From an uncultured Pseudomonadota bacterium (GTDB lineage Bacteria > Pseudomonadota > Gammaproteobacteria > Methylococcales > Methylomonadaceae): a stretch of 64,000 bases of DNA. Of the stretch, positions 43,070-53,353 are shown one piece after another (position 1 is the first letter of the stretch; every line of letters starts with the position of its first letter). The position numbers and the translations under genes were made by a program. The notes under the pieces were generated by a model. The model had not been told where the DNA came from. It saw nothing but the letters and a program-made list of their open reading frames with translations, and ran no database searches. The stretch is from contig CAILJB010000091.1 of assembly GCA_903834465.1 (NCBI GenBank), forward strand, positions 62,001 through 126,000. Direction: 5' to 3'.

Positions 43070-43477
43070 ATGAAAATCGATTTAAAAAAATTGCTTTTAA
43101 CTACCACAATTTTAGTCATTATTACAGGTTGCACGAGTAATCCAGAAAAAATTACTGAAGATTCTGCCACAAAAGCAACCCCTGCTGTATTAGTAAATGA
43201 TTACCCAACCCGCGACCGCGTAGAATATGTATTGAATTGTGTCGCGCAACACGGCGGTTTGAGTTATATCAATCAATATGCGTGCGGCTGCAAAATTGAC
43301 AAGATTGCCGAAACATTAAGTTTTAATGATTATGAGGCAGCAAAAACATTTTCTTATCTTAAATCAATGGCTGGCGACAACGGTGGAATGGCGAGAGATC
43401 CAAAACAAAGTAAAGATTTACGCAAACAGTTAAAAGAGGTTGAAGACACTGCTGAAAAAAGCTGTTTTGTAAAATAA
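43070..43477 (+). CDS. Putative lipoprotein
   Basis: A 135-residue protein with a lipobox (LVIITGC). The start at 43070 is supported by AGGGAG 9 bases upstream; an earlier ATG at 43049 lacks such a site. The mature domain has three further cysteines (NCVAQHGG, YACGCKID) and a helical C-terminus ending in a Cys (AEKSCFVK). No known family recognised. It precedes the diguanylate cyclase gene by 35 bases. Confidence 0.75.
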   Translation: MKIDLKKLLLTTTILVIITGCTSNPEKITEDSATKATPAVLVNDYPTRDRVEYVLNCVAQHGGLSYINQYACGCKIDKIAETLSFNDYEAAKTFSYLKSMAGDNGGMARDPKQSKDLRKQLKEVEDTAEKSCFVK

Positions 43478-43512
43478 ACTGTTCGTCGTTCGTTTAAATT
43501 TTCGAGTTTCTT

Positions 43513-45921
43513 ATGTACAAAATTTCCATCAAAACATTACTGGCTATCGTGATGAGTTTTGTACTTGTCGCGGTATTTGTGCCATTAACGTTTATTGTGT
43601 ATACCGAAAACAACGAAATTCATTTATTGCGTGACGAACAAATCGGTACTGTCCTCATTCCCGAATTGCAACATATCAACATTTTACTCGCACAGCATCG
43701 TGGTACTGCCAATCGTCTACTAAATGGTAATCGTGAGTTAATTCCTTTTTTAACGGATTTAGAAAATCATCTTGATAATGCGTTTACGGGGCGTATTTTA
43801 GAATGTCAAGCGCAAGCCATTGTTTTACCGTGTGAACGATTGAGCAATCTGCAAACGAAATGGAATAGTTTGAAAGCAACGTATTTAACACTGACTGTGA
43901 GCGAAAATTTTAGTCAGCACACGCTGCTTATCACCGATATGCTGGCATATTCAACGGATATTGCTGATAACAGTAATTTAAGTTTAGACAGTCAATTATC
44001 CAGTTATTACCTCATGAATAGCATGGTAGAAAATTTGCCTCATTTAATGGAACATATTGGGCAATTACGCGGATTTGGTAGCGGGTTGATGATGCCGCAG
44101 CACGTTATGAATACGGCTGAACAAATCGAAGTCGCCAAATTGGTACATGGAGTGTATTTATCGACACAAGCCGTTAATTTACAACTCGAAAAAGTGTTTA
44201 CTGTTTTACCGTCCTTTGAATACGAACAACGCAAAAATTTGCAGGAAACGAATCGTAAAATTGAGCAATTCTTATTGATTGTTGAACAGCATATTCTTCA
44301 ACGTGAAGGCACATTAAGCAATCAAGCGTTTTACTCCCAAGCTAGCGACGTTATCACGCAAATTATGACATTGTATACGCCCGTCGTGGGTGCGCTTAAT
44401 CTGGAGTTAAATCGACGTATCGACGCTTTATTGTTTAAACGATACCTCATTTTTGCAGGGGCTTTTTCATTGGTATCGTTGTTAATTGGCTTTTTGTACC
44501 ATTTTAAGAAACGGTTACGGGCTTTAAATCGCGCCATTATTTATTGCGAGCAATTAAGCGTCGAAAATTACAATCATCCAATTGAAATTGAATATCACGA
44601 TGAAATTGGGCAATTGCTTACGGCGTTAAATGTTATGCGACATCGATTAGCCAATAATGTTGAACAATTAAAACACAGCATTAGTCGTTTAACAGAGGCG
44701 CAGCGTATTGCACAATTGGGTGATTGGGATTGGAATATACAAACAAATGAATTGTACTGTTCTAATGAAAGCTATCGCATTTTAGATATAACAGAAAACA
44801 TCGTCGAATGGAGTTTTGAACGTTTTTTGAATCGGATTACAACCACTGATCGCGATAATGTTACCGCCACGTTCGCCCATGCTGAACGTGTTGCAGGAAA
44901 TTATGATGTGGAATATCGGGTGAATTGCAAAAATGGTGAAACAAAAATGATTCACCAACGCATCGAAAGTCGCCTGGATACTTCAGGTAATGTTGTACGA
45001 ATGATTGGTACGCTGCAAGACGTAACAATTCAACGTGAAATGGAAACGAAAATTCGTTTAGCCGCACAAGTATTTGACCATATTGGTGAGGCGATTGTCG
45101 TCACGGATGAAAACAACAACGTGACCTTAATTAACAAAGTATTTACGGAAATTACCGGTTACAACAGCAACGATGTGTTGGGACGCAACCCAAATTTTCT
45201 CAGTTCAGGTAAACAAGACTCAAATTTCTACGTTACCATGTGGCATGACATTAACACCCATGGTTTATGGAAAGGTGAAGTGTGGAATCAACGCAAAGAT
45301 GGCACAATTTATCCTGAAATTTTAACCATTACTACCATGCGTAACGCGCATGGCAAAGTTATCAATCACATTGGTATTTTTTCAGATATTACCTTGCAAA
45401 AACGCGCCACGGAACAAATTGAATATCTCGCGCACTACGACAGTTTAACCGGTTTAATGAATCGCATGGCTCTGCAAGAAGCCTTTGAACTTGCATTGGT
45501 TTCTACGCAAAAAAATCAGCAATTATTGGCATTATTATTTATAGATTTAGACGGCTTCAAAGCCGTAAACGATAATTTAGGTCATGATGTTGGTGATGAG
45601 GTGTTGAAAATTACCGCTGAACGGTTGAGAAAAAATGTGCGCGAACGTGATTTGATTGCGCGTTTGGGCGGCGATGAATTTGTGGTCGTCTTAACACATT
45701 TAACCGACACGCATCATATTGTCCCGATTGCCGACAAATTACTGCATGCTTTAAATCAAAGGCTTACCGGTAACACGAAGAACCTTTTGATTACGCCAAG
45801 CATCGGTATTGCCGTGTATTCTGAAACTTGTAACGACTACGAAAAATTACTAACCAGTGCCGACAAAGCAATGTATATGGCTAAAACGCACGGAAAAAAT
45901 AATTATCAATTTGCAACCTAA
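43513..45921 (+). CDS. Membrane-bound PAS-PAS diguanylate cyclase
   Basis: An 802-residue c-di-GMP synthase. Domains in order: transmembrane helix (9-31), a long helical periplasmic sensor (32-310), a second transmembrane helix (about 312-331), HAMP (332-385), two PAS/PAC domains (about 395-515 and 517-635), and GGDEF (about 640-800). The active site ARLGGDEFVVVL is intact, so it should make c-di-GMP; no EAL domain. The signal sensed is unknown. It is followed 18 bases later by the CorA-like gene. Confidence 0.92.
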   Translation: MYKISIKTLLAIVMSFVLVAVFVPLTFIVYTENNEIHLLRDEQIGTVLIPELQHINILLAQHRGTANRLLNGNRELIPFLTDLENHLDNAFTGRILECQAQAIVLPCERLSNLQTKWNSLKATYLTLTVSENFSQHTLLITDMLAYSTDIADNSNLSLDSQLSSYYLMNSMVENLPHLMEHIGQLRGFGSGLMMPQHVMNTAEQIEVAKLVHGVYLSTQAVNLQLEKVFTVLPSFEYEQRKNLQETNRKIEQFLLIVEQHILQREGTLSNQAFYSQASDVITQIMTLYTPVVGALNLELNRRIDALLFKRYLIFAGAFSLVSLLIGFLYHFKKRLRALNRAIIYCEQLSVENYNHPIEIEYHDEIGQLLTALNVMRHRLANNVEQLKHSISRLTEAQRIAQLGDWDWNIQTNELYCSNESYRILDITENIVEWSFERFLNRITTTDRDNVTATFAHAERVAGNYDVEYRVNCKNGETKMIHQRIESRLDTSGNVVRMIGTLQDVTIQREMETKIRLAAQVFDHIGEAIVVTDENNNVTLINKVFTEITGYNSNDVLGRNPNFLSSGKQDSNFYVTMWHDINTHGLWKGEVWNQRKDGTIYPEILTITTMRNAHGKVINHIGIFSDITLQKRATEQIEYLAHYDSLTGLMNRMALQEAFELALVSTQKNQQLLALLFIDLDGFKAVNDNLGHDVGDEVLKITAERLRKNVRERDLIARLGGDEFVVVLTHLTDTHHIVPIADKLLHALNQRLTGNTKNLLITPSIGIAVYSETCNDYEKLLTSADKAMYMAKTHGKNNYQFAT

Positions 45922-45939
45922 AAAGAGCAACAAAAGATT

Positions 45940-47250
45940 ATGACCGATTCCGACGAAGTTTATACCAAAGAAACCATTTTAAATGTCCGTAGCGTTTTGG
46001 CGCGACATCGTTTGGTTGAAGAGTTAGTGCGAAAACAAAATTTAGTGGAATTGCAACGTTTACTCGAACAACTTGATGCTAATTCCACGGCAGAAATGCT
46101 GGAAATTTTTTCGCATGATGATCGGCAAATTGTCTGGGAGTTAATCGCCGAAGAGCGCAAAGAAGAAATTTTGACTGCAATGCCGTATGACACACGCGTT
46201 GAATTAGCCGCCGATTTTCGTCCGCGTAATCGTAATATGGTCATTCGTGTTTTCGATTTACATGCAGGTCTATTGCGTCAAATCCCTATTGAATCGAAAA
46301 GCGATTTAGCACATGCCAAACCCATTTGGATTGATTTGGTCATGCCCGAAGAGGAACATTTAAACTGGGCGCAAGATGTATTTGATGTTGAATTACCCAA
46401 TCCCAAAGAGCTTACCGATTTAGAAACCAGTGCGCGGTTTTATATGGAAGACAACGGCGAAGTGCATTTGCATTCTGATTTTTTGCTCGACCGGAAAGAC
46501 GAATCACGCAACGTCGCGGTGGCATTTGTGTTAAAAAAAGACACGTTGTTTTCAGTACGCAGCGAAGAATTACCCGCATTCCGACTGCAACGCTTACGCG
46601 CCAGAGCTGAATCTGATTACATTTCAGATGCAAAAGATTTGCTGCTCGATTTATATGCCGCTGATGTTGAATATTCTGCGAACGCACTCGAAGATATTTA
46701 TACCGAACTAGAATCTGTTGGACGGCAAGTTTTCAAATCTTATATGACCGATGAAGAAGCGGCAAAAATTCTTGCTGCCATCGCCGAAGAAGAAGATTTG
46801 AATGGACGAATTCGCCGTAACGTTCTCGATACGCGACGAGCATTATCCTTTTTAATGCGCGGCAGATTTTTATCTGTTATTCAACATGAAGATGTGCGTG
46901 AGATTTTACGCGATATAGAGTCACTCGATGGTCATACCTCGTTTTTGTTTAATAAAATCAACTTCCAATTGGATGCAACTGTCGGTTTTATTAACGTTAA
47001 TCAGAATAAAGATATTAAACGCCTAACGGTGATAAGTTTAGTATTTATGCCGCTCAATGTGATTGCCGGAATTGGAGGCATGTCTGAATTTTCAATGATG
47101 ACGCAAGGGATTCCGTGGCAGATTGCTTACGGTTGTTTTGGCGTTAGCATGGCGGTAGTCAGTTGGCTTACTTTTCATCTGGTGCAGTTTTTTGAACGAC
47201 GCAAAATAAAACGTCTGTCAATGGAGAATCGTAAAGTTCAACAACGATGA
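45940..47250 (+). CDS. CorA-family metal transporter with MgtE-like N-terminal domain
   Basis: A 436-residue protein with an MgtE_N-like helical region (about 20-110: [35 protein letters not shown]) fused to a CorA funnel domain and two C-terminal transmembrane helices. The selectivity motif GMN, usually within YGMNF, is replaced by GMS ([10 protein letters not shown]), so the transported ion may differ from Mg2+. Similar proteins occur in other methylotrophs. The stop overlaps the next gene as ATGA, tying it to the tetrahydromethanopterin gene. Confidence 0.82.
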   Translation: MTDSDEVYTKETILNVRSVLARHRLVEELVRKQNLVELQRLLEQLDANSTAEMLEIFSHDDRQIVWELIAEERKEEILTAMPYDTRVELAADFRPRNRNMVIRVFDLHAGLLRQIPIESKSDLAHAKPIWIDLVMPEEEHLNWAQDVFDVELPNPKELTDLETSARFYMEDNGEVHLHSDFLLDRKDESRNVAVAFVLKKDTLFSVRSEELPAFRLQRLRARAESDYISDAKDLLLDLYAADVEYSANALEDIYTELESVGRQVFKSYMTDEEAAKILAAIAEEEDLNGRIRRNVLDTRRALSFLMRGRFLSVIQHEDVREILRDIESLDGHTSFLFNKINFQLDATVGFINVNQNKDIKRLTVISLVFMPLNVIAGIGGMSEFSMMTQGIPWQIAYGCFGVSMAVVSWLTFHLVQFFERRKIKRLSMENRKVQQR

Positions 47251-49280
47251 GCTATTTTTTAATTATTGCAACATCAGGGCGAATGCTCGCGCAAGCCGCG
47301 CAACATGAGGGTTATGATGTTTTAGTAATTGATTGTTATGCTGACGTTGATACGCAAAAGTATGCTAAAAAAGTTGTTCGCGTTGATTCGCTTTCTATCG
47401 AAAATTTAAGCCCTGCCCTTGATTCATTAAAAATGTACACGATTGCGGGCATCGTTTATGGCAGTGGTTTTGAAACATTCCCTGAAAGTTTGCATTTTTT
47501 ACAACATCGTTTTTCATTGTTCGGTAATTCTCCAAGTGTTTTTGAGCGCGTGCAAAATAAAAAAGAATTTTTTTCTGCGCTAGAATTTTTAGAAATTCCT
47601 TATCCTGAAACGCAATTTGAATGTCCCGATTCATGTAATTCTAAAACGTGGTTATGCAAACCACTGAGCGGGCAAGGCGGCGTTGGTATTTCATTTAATG
47701 ATTCCAATAAAAGTGACAGGTATTGGCAGCGTTATTGCGAAGGGAAAGCCGGTTCTGTTTTGTTTTTAGCCGCTGAAAAAAATGTCACCGTCATCGGTTT
47801 TCATCGCCAGTGGACACACGCCACAGATGGAAATGAATTTTTGTTTGCTGGTATTTGTCATGACGATTCTATTGCAAAAATATACCGCATACGCATTACT
47901 AATTGGTTACACAAATTAGTCGATTATTTTGATTTGCGAGGTTTGAATTCCTTGGATTTTATTCAAACAGACACCGATATTTTCGTTTTAGAAATCAATC
48001 CGCGTCCATCAGCGAGTATGCAGCTTTATAACGCACCGCTTTTTTCTATGCACCTACAAGCAAATCCCCTTCCCTTCAAAAATGAAAGTTTTACTGTATA
48101 CCAAATTATTTATGCTTCGCGTTCACTAATTATTCCCGCTAATTTTAATTGGTTAGCTGATTGTCAGGATTTACCGCATGCGGGGTCAATAATTCGCAAA
48201 AATCAACCCATTTGCAGTATGATTGCCGGTGATGTGCAAAACGAATTTGCACTCACAAAATTAAGATTTAATACTCAACAATTGGAAAGGTATTTGACTA
48301 TGAAACAAGCGAGTGTGAATAAACTTACACAACCATTGGTACAACAACTTATCGACAATGCGGCAAAATTGCGTGTTGGCGTGGAGGTTTTAGAAAACGG
48401 TTGCACCGTGATTGATGCAGGGATTAACCATCTTGGTGGATTGGAAGCGGGTCGCATTATTGCCGAAATTTGTTTAGGCGGCATGGGAACAGTGACAATC
48501 AGTCACAGTCCATACACCACGAATTGGCCTTTATCTGTCAATGTTCACACGGGAAATCCTGTTTTAGGTTGTTTGGGTAGTCAATATGCGGGCTGGAGTT
48601 TGTCGCACGAAAAATATTATGCGTTAGGTTCAGGCCCTGCGCGGGCGATGGCAACAAAACAAAAAGATGGTCAAACCGAACCTGTTGAAGAATTATACAA
48701 AGAATTGGCGTATCACGATGAAGCCGATAGCGCGACATTAGTTATTGAAAATGATGCCATTCCACCATTGGCAATTATTGAAAAAGTTGCTGCCGCGTGT
48801 GGTGTTTCGCCAGAAAAATTAACCATTGTTGTAACGCCAACAAGTAGTTTGGCAGGTGGTGTGCAAGTGGTGGCGCGTGTTTTAGAAGTTGCTATGCACA
48901 AAGCGCATGCGTTGCATTTCCCATTAGAAAACATTGTTGATGGCAGTGGTTCTGCGCCCATTTGTCCACCGCACCCAAACTTTGTTAAAGCAATGGGACG
49001 TACCAATGACGCTATTTTGTTTGCCGGACAAGTGCATTTATTTGTAAAAGGCAGTGATGAAGCGGCTGAAAAATTAGCCAAAGAATTACCAAGTTCAACC
49101 TCGAAAGATTACGGTAAACCTTTTGCCGAAATTTTCAAAGCCTATGAATATGACTTTTTCAAAGTCGATGCGATGTTATTTAGTCCTGCTAGCGTGATTG
49201 TGACTGCTGTAGAATCGGGCAAAAGTTTCCGTGCAGGTCAACTTGATAATGCACTATTAGATTTATCATTTGGGCTTTAA
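47247..49280 (+). CDS. mch: Fused ATP-grasp protein and methenyl-H4MPT cyclohydrolase (Mch)
   Basis: A 677-residue in-frame fusion. Residues 1-351 are the ATP-grasp protein found near tetrahydromethanopterin (H4MPT) C1 genes ([47 protein letters not shown]). Residues 352-677 are Mch ([69 protein letters not shown]), which converts methenyl-H4MPT to formyl-H4MPT in formaldehyde oxidation. An internal ATG at 48300 has an AAAGG 9 bases before it and would make normal-length Mch, so both a fusion and a separate Mch may be produced. No stop lies between the domains. Confidence 0.85.
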   Translation: MSYFLIIATSGRMLAQAAQHEGYDVLVIDCYADVDTQKYAKKVVRVDSLSIENLSPALDSLKMYTIAGIVYGSGFETFPESLHFLQHRFSLFGNSPSVFERVQNKKEFFSALEFLEIPYPETQFECPDSCNSKTWLCKPLSGQGGVGISFNDSNKSDRYWQRYCEGKAGSVLFLAAEKNVTVIGFHRQWTHATDGNEFLFAGICHDDSIAKIYRIRITNWLHKLVDYFDLRGLNSLDFIQTDTDIFVLEINPRPSASMQLYNAPLFSMHLQANPLPFKNESFTVYQIIYASRSLIIPANFNWLADCQDLPHAGSIIRKNQPICSMIAGDVQNEFALTKLRFNTQQLERYLTMKQASVNKLTQPLVQQLIDNAAKLRVGVEVLENGCTVIDAGINHLGGLEAGRIIAEICLGGMGTVTISHSPYTTNWPLSVNVHTGNPVLGCLGSQYAGWSLSHEKYYALGSGPARAMATKQKDGQTEPVEELYKELAYHDEADSATLVIENDAIPPLAIIEKVAAACGVSPEKLTIVVTPTSSLAGGVQVVARVLEVAMHKAHALHFPLENIVDGSGSAPICPPHPNFVKAMGRTNDAILFAGQVHLFVKGSDEAAEKLAKELPSSTSKDYGKPFAEIFKAYEYDFFKVDAMLFSPASVIVTAVESGKSFRAGQLDNALLDLSFGL

Positions 49281-49287
49281 AAAATAA

Positions 49288-49322
49288 TAAACCGTCTCTA
49301 TTCAAAGCATAGAGGCGGTTTA
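49288..49322 (+). terminator. Terminator after mch
   Basis: AAACCGTCTCTAT pairs with ATAGAGGCGGTTT with one G-T pair around a 7-base loop. It ends the CorA-mch transcript before the ccm operon. Confidence 0.85.
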
Positions 49323-49461
49323 TCAAACACCACGTTCTGCCAGTTCATATGATGTCGTGTCATAATTTCCCCTAAAAGCCCTTCATTTTCTTTTGCGTTA
49401 ATTCGTTATTTATTTTTTGAATTCACATTTCTGCTCAATTGAAAAATAGAACTGAACTATA

Positions 49462-49527
49462 ATGCACGCCATTATTAGTCCTAATCCTACTGCCATTGCG
49501 GCAGCTTTAGAAATGAGTTTGAATTAA
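49462..49527 (+). pseudogene. ccmB: Possible C-terminal remnant of ccmB
   Basis: A 21-residue frame (MHAIISPNPTAIAAALEMSLN) ends 2 bases before ccmC. Its last part resembles the usual CcmB C-terminus (SPFATAAALRISV-like), and ccmB normally precedes ccmC. The preceding 160 bases hold no ccmB sequence, so only a tail remains. The start ATG overlaps a TATAAT box (49458-49463), so the remnant may not be translated. A short match, hence tentative. Confidence 0.35.
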
Positions 49528-49529
49528 CT

Positions 49530-50273
49530 ATGTTCATGCGATTTATTTATAAATTTTCCTCACCGCCTTATTTTTACGCGATAAGCGGGAAAATGTTGCC
49601 GTGGTTAACGGCATTATTTTTAATTTTATTAGGTTACGGTTTATACGGTGGTTTAGTGACCGCTCCGGCAGATTATCAACAAGGCGATAGCTTTCGCATT
49701 ATTTACGTTCACGTTCCAGCGGCGTGGATGTCGATGTTTATTTATGTGGTCATGGCAATCAGTGGCGGCATCGGATTAGTTTGGCGTATCAAACTTGCCG
49801 AAATCGTCAGTATTTCTAGCGCGTCGGTTGGCGCAAGTTTCACATTTTTAGCACTCGTTACCGGTTCACTTTGGGGAAAACCGATGTGGGGTGCGTGGTG
49901 GGTTTGGGATGCACGTTTAACATCGGAATTGATTTTGTTGTTTTTATATTTAGGCGTTATCGGACTTTATAACGGTATCGAAGATAAACGCGCCGCGTCT
50001 CGTGCTGTAGCGATTTTAGCGTTAGTGGGCGTTGTAAATATTCCGATTATTCATTATTCGGTCGAATGGTGGAATACGTTGCATCAAGGCGCGACAGTCA
50101 CAAAATTAGACAAACCCTCCATTCATATCGATATGTTAATTCCACTGCTGGTCATGGCGGGGGCGTTTAAAGTCTATTATTTCATCACGTTATTATTACG
50201 TTGCCGCAACGAATTATTAGAGCGCGAACAAAATGCTAAATGGATTGACGAATTATTGGAGAAAGCGAAATGA
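49530..50273 (+). CDS. ccmC: Heme exporter protein CcmC
   Basis: A 247-residue membrane protein with six transmembrane helices and the tryptophan-rich WWD heme-handling motif (WGKPMWGAWWVWDARLTSELILL) plus flanking histidines (IIYVHVPAAW, IIHYSVEWWNTLHQG). It attaches heme to CcmE in cytochrome c maturation. It starts the ccmCDEFGHI run; its end overlaps ccmD as ATGA. Confidence 0.96.
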   Translation: MFMRFIYKFSSPPYFYAISGKMLPWLTALFLILLGYGLYGGLVTAPADYQQGDSFRIIYVHVPAAWMSMFIYVVMAISGGIGLVWRIKLAEIVSISSASVGASFTFLALVTGSLWGKPMWGAWWVWDARLTSELILLFLYLGVIGLYNGIEDKRAASRAVAILALVGVVNIPIIHYSVEWWNTLHQGATVTKLDKPSIHIDMLIPLLVMAGAFKVYYFITLLLRCRNELLEREQNAKWIDELLEKAK

Positions 50274-50431
50274 GCGAATTTTTCGCAATGGGCGGTTATG
50301 CCTTTTATGTGTGGACATCTTACGGATTGACGTTTTTGTTATTGCTGATTGGCGTTATAAAACCGCTACTAGCAAACAAACAAATTTTGCGTGACTTGCT
50401 CTTAAAACGTAAACGGGAGGGCAACGCATGA
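50270..50431 (+). CDS. ccmD: Heme exporter protein CcmD
   Basis: A 53-residue single-pass membrane protein beginning MSEFFAMGGYAFYVWTSYGL, the CcmD signature, then a hydrophobic helix and a basic tail (RDLLLKRKREGNA). It helps release holo-CcmE from CcmC. Overlaps both ccmC and ccmE by 4 bases. Confidence 0.93.
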   Translation: MSEFFAMGGYAFYVWTSYGLTFLLLLIGVIKPLLANKQILRDLLLKRKREGNA

Positions 50432-50868
50432 GAATCATAAAACAAAAACGCTTATCACTGATTTTGTTAATGGTCGCGGGAATTTCGGTTGCCGTATTTT
50501 TCGGTTTACGAGCTTTTAACGATAATTTAATGTTTTTCTTTTCCGCATCGGATGTTGTGGAAGGCAAAGCCCCGAAAGACCATTTATTTCGTTTAGGCGG
50601 CATGGTGGTGAAAGGTAGCGTTGTGCGCCAACCCTCTGGTTTAACAGTTCGCTTCGTTTTAACCGATATGGCAAAAGAAGTCACCGTCGAATACACAGGC
50701 ATTTTGCCTGACCTTTTTCGTGAAGGACAAGGCATTGTGGCGAATGGCAAATTAGACGCAAATGGCGTTTTTATCGCCCAAGAAGTGTTAGCGAAACATG
50801 ATGAAAACTATATGCCGCCTGAAGTAGCTGGCAGTATGAAAAATGCACCTGCGGAGACGCAAAAATGA
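50428..50868 (+). CDS. ccmE: Cytochrome c-type biogenesis heme chaperone CcmE
   Basis: A 146-residue periplasmic heme carrier anchored by an N-terminal helix (LSLILLMVAGISVAVFFGL). The covalent heme-binding histidine lies in VLAKHDENYMPPEV. The OB-fold core (FRLGGMVVKGSV, VRFVLTDMAKEVTVEYTGILPDLFREGQGIV) is complete. Confidence 0.96.
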   Translation: MRIIKQKRLSLILLMVAGISVAVFFGLRAFNDNLMFFFSASDVVEGKAPKDHLFRLGGMVVKGSVVRQPSGLTVRFVLTDMAKEVTVEYTGILPDLFREGQGIVANGKLDANGVFIAQEVLAKHDENYMPPEVAGSMKNAPAETQK

Positions 50869-52814
50869 TGTTGCCGGAATTAGGTCAATTTTCGTTAATT
50901 TTGGCAGCATGTTTATCGTTGGTGTTAGCAGTTGTGCCATTGCTCGGCGTGCAAAAAGGCGTAGGCAGTTGGATTGCGATGGCGCGACCGTCGGCATTTG
51001 GACAAACCTTTTTCATGATAGTGTCCTACGGCATTTTGACCGCCTCGTTTATCAATCATGATTTCTCAGTGCTTTACGTTGCGTCAAATTCCAACACGCA
51101 TTTGCCTTTTATGTATTTAGTCGCAGGGGTTTGGGGTTCGCACGAAGGTTCATTGCTGCTTTGGGCGTTGATTTTGTCATTGTGGACAGCCGTCGTTGCA
51201 CTATTTAGTAAAAACCTGCCAACTGAACTCGTGGCGCGAGTATTAAGCATCATGGGTGCAGTGGCGTTAGGTTTCTTGTTGTTTGTGATTTTTACGTCAA
51301 ATCCATTTGAACGCATTTTTCCAATTCCCGCCGAAGGTCGAGATTTAAATCCGCTGTTACAAGATCCCGGCATGGCGATTCATCCGCCGATGCTTTATAT
51401 GGGATATGTTGGTTTTTCAGTCGCCTTTGCCTTTGCGATTGCCGCGTTGATGAATGGCAAACTTGATGCCGCGTGGGTGCGTTGGACTCGTCCTTGGACA
51501 ACAACGGCGTGGTTATTTTTAACGCTCGGCATTGTACTCGGCAGTTGGTGGGCATATTACGAATTGGGTTGGGGCGGTTGGTGGTTTTGGGATCCTGTCG
51601 AAAATGCGTCATTTATGCCTTGGTTGGTTGGCACAGCGTTAATTCATTCACTTGCCGCGACTGAAAAACGCGGCATGTTCAAAAGTTGGACAATTTTATT
51701 GTCTGTTTTCGCTTTTTCACTCAGTTTACTTGGCACATTTTTAGTGCGTTCTGGCGTTTTAACATCGGTTCATGCCTTTGCTAGCGACCCAACACGCGGC
51801 ATTTTCATTTTAGTATTTTTAGGCATTGTCGTCGGTGGTTCGTTGCTGTTATTTGCCATTCAAGCTCCCAAAATTCAAACAGAAGGACATTTTGAACTCG
51901 TGTCACGCGACGCACTGTTGCTAGTCAATAACGTTTTATTAGTCGCTACAACGGCAACAATTCTACTCGGTACGCTTTATCCGCTAGTCATTGACGCTTT
52001 AGGTTTGGGCAAAATTTCAGTAGGACCTCCATATTTCAATGGCGTATTCGTACCGTTGATGGCACCGCTGGCGTTTTTTGTCGGCATTGGCGTGTTAGCA
52101 CGTTGGCGACAAGATAATATAAAACGTTTGTGGCAATTAGTCATGATTCCGCTTGCGGCAAGTTTGGCAATGGGTTTGATATTAGCCTTCTTACAATCGC
52201 ATTTTTCTTGGGCGGCATTTATTGGTTTAACGCTCGCGGTTTGGACAGCGATTGGCGCAGGTTTCGGTATTTATGACCGTCTAAAAAATAAAACCGATAA
52301 ATGGCAAGCCTTAATCCAACAACCTTTAAGCGTTTGGGCAATGACCGTCGCACATTTAGGGATTGCGGTATTTATTGTTGGCGTGACGATGGTTTCAACG
52401 TATTCGGAAGAAAAAGATATTCGTCTTGCGCCGAATGAATCGTTGCATTTAGCAGGCTTTGATTTTCTATTTCATGGCGTAAAACCTTCAACGGGTGCGA
52501 ATTATCAAGCGAATGAAGGTCGTTTTACCGTTACCAAAAATCAAAATTTAATCGCTGAATTACACCCTGAAAAACGGATTTATAACGCCTCAGGCATGCC
52601 AATGACCGAAGCAGGTATTGATGCAGGTTTAACACGCGATTTGTTTGTTGCACTTGGCGAACCGCTTGGTGAGGATGGTTCGTGGGCATTGCGTATTTAT
52701 TACAAACCCTTTGTGCGTTGGATTTGGGTAGGTGGTTTATTGATGGCATTTGGTGGCTTGCTTGCGGTTTTAGATAAACGTTATCGTCGTGAAATTAAAG
52801 CGGAGGCGATTTAA
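50865..52814 (+). CDS. ccmF: Heme lyase CcmF
   Basis: A 649-residue membrane protein with many transmembrane helices and the WWD-type motif GWGGWWFWDPVENASFMPWL, with histidines for heme b (SNTHLPFMY, WGSHEGSLLLW, GMAIHPPMLY). It joins heme from CcmE to apocytochrome c together with CcmH and CcmI. Overlaps ccmE and abuts ccmG by a single base. Confidence 0.96.
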   Translation: MMLPELGQFSLILAACLSLVLAVVPLLGVQKGVGSWIAMARPSAFGQTFFMIVSYGILTASFINHDFSVLYVASNSNTHLPFMYLVAGVWGSHEGSLLLWALILSLWTAVVALFSKNLPTELVARVLSIMGAVALGFLLFVIFTSNPFERIFPIPAEGRDLNPLLQDPGMAIHPPMLYMGYVGFSVAFAFAIAALMNGKLDAAWVRWTRPWTTTAWLFLTLGIVLGSWWAYYELGWGGWWFWDPVENASFMPWLVGTALIHSLAATEKRGMFKSWTILLSVFAFSLSLLGTFLVRSGVLTSVHAFASDPTRGIFILVFLGIVVGGSLLLFAIQAPKIQTEGHFELVSRDALLLVNNVLLVATTATILLGTLYPLVIDALGLGKISVGPPYFNGVFVPLMAPLAFFVGIGVLARWRQDNIKRLWQLVMIPLAASLAMGLILAFLQSHFSWAAFIGLTLAVWTAIGAGFGIYDRLKNKTDKWQALIQQPLSVWAMTVAHLGIAVFIVGVTMVSTYSEEKDIRLAPNESLHLAGFDFLFHGVKPSTGANYQANEGRFTVTKNQNLIAELHPEKRIYNASGMPMTEAGIDAGLTRDLFVALGEPLGEDGSWALRIYYKPFVRWIWVGGLLMAFGGLLAVLDKRYRREIKAEAI

Positions 52815-53353
52815 TGAAATTGCGTTATTTATTACCACTGGGCTTATTTTTAGTCATGGCGGTTTTCTTAGGCATTGGTTTAAAACTCGACCCACACGAA
52901 GTGCCATCGCCGTTGATTGACAAACCTGCTCCCGCTTTCACATTAGCGCAATTGCATGAACCACAAAAAACCTTTTCTCCCGAATACATGAAAGGCAAGG
53001 TGTGGCTTTTAAATGTGTGGGCTTCATGGTGTGCGTCGTGTCGTGAGGAACATGTTTTTTTTACTGAATTTGCGCGAACAAATCCATCTGTAAATTTGAT
53101 TGGTTTGAATTACAAAGATGAACCTGCCGCCGCGCAGCAATGGTTAGCAAAATTAGGTAATCCGTATTTAGTCAGTGTTTCAGATACCGAAGGCATGGCA
53201 GGTTTAGATTGGGGCGTTTACGGTGTTCCCGAAACCTTTGTGATTGATAAAAAAGGCATTGTTCGTCACAAACAAACAGGGCCAGTAGATTCGACGATTT
53301 TGCAAACAGTGATTATGCCGTTGATTGAAAAGTTGAATACGGAGGCAGAATGA
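52814..53353 (+). CDS. ccmG: Thiol:disulfide interchange protein CcmG/DsbE
   Basis: A 179-residue membrane-anchored thioredoxin. The active-site motif is WASWCASCREEH and the cis-Pro loop GVYGVPETFVID. It reduces apocytochrome c cysteines before heme ligation. Typical length and position, between ccmF and ccmH. Confidence 0.95.
   Translation: MKLRYLLPLGLFLVMAVFLGIGLKLDPHEVPSPLIDKPAPAFTLAQLHEPQKTFSPEYMKGKVWLLNVWASWCASCREEHVFFTEFARTNPSVNLIGLNYKDEPAAAQQWLAKLGNPYLVSVSDTEGMAGLDWGVYGVPETFVIDKKGIVRHKQTGPVDSTILQTVIMPLIEKLNTEAE

Noticed and set aside
48300-49280. Annotating mch as a separate gene from 48300
   Set aside because: No stop codon lies upstream in this frame, so the fused frame is reported, with the internal start noted as an alternative.
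49439-49463. Complete sigma-70 promoter before ccmC with TTGAAA and TATAAT
   Set aside because: The two boxes are only 13 bases apart, too close for a normal promoter; only the TATAAT box is retained as suggestive.
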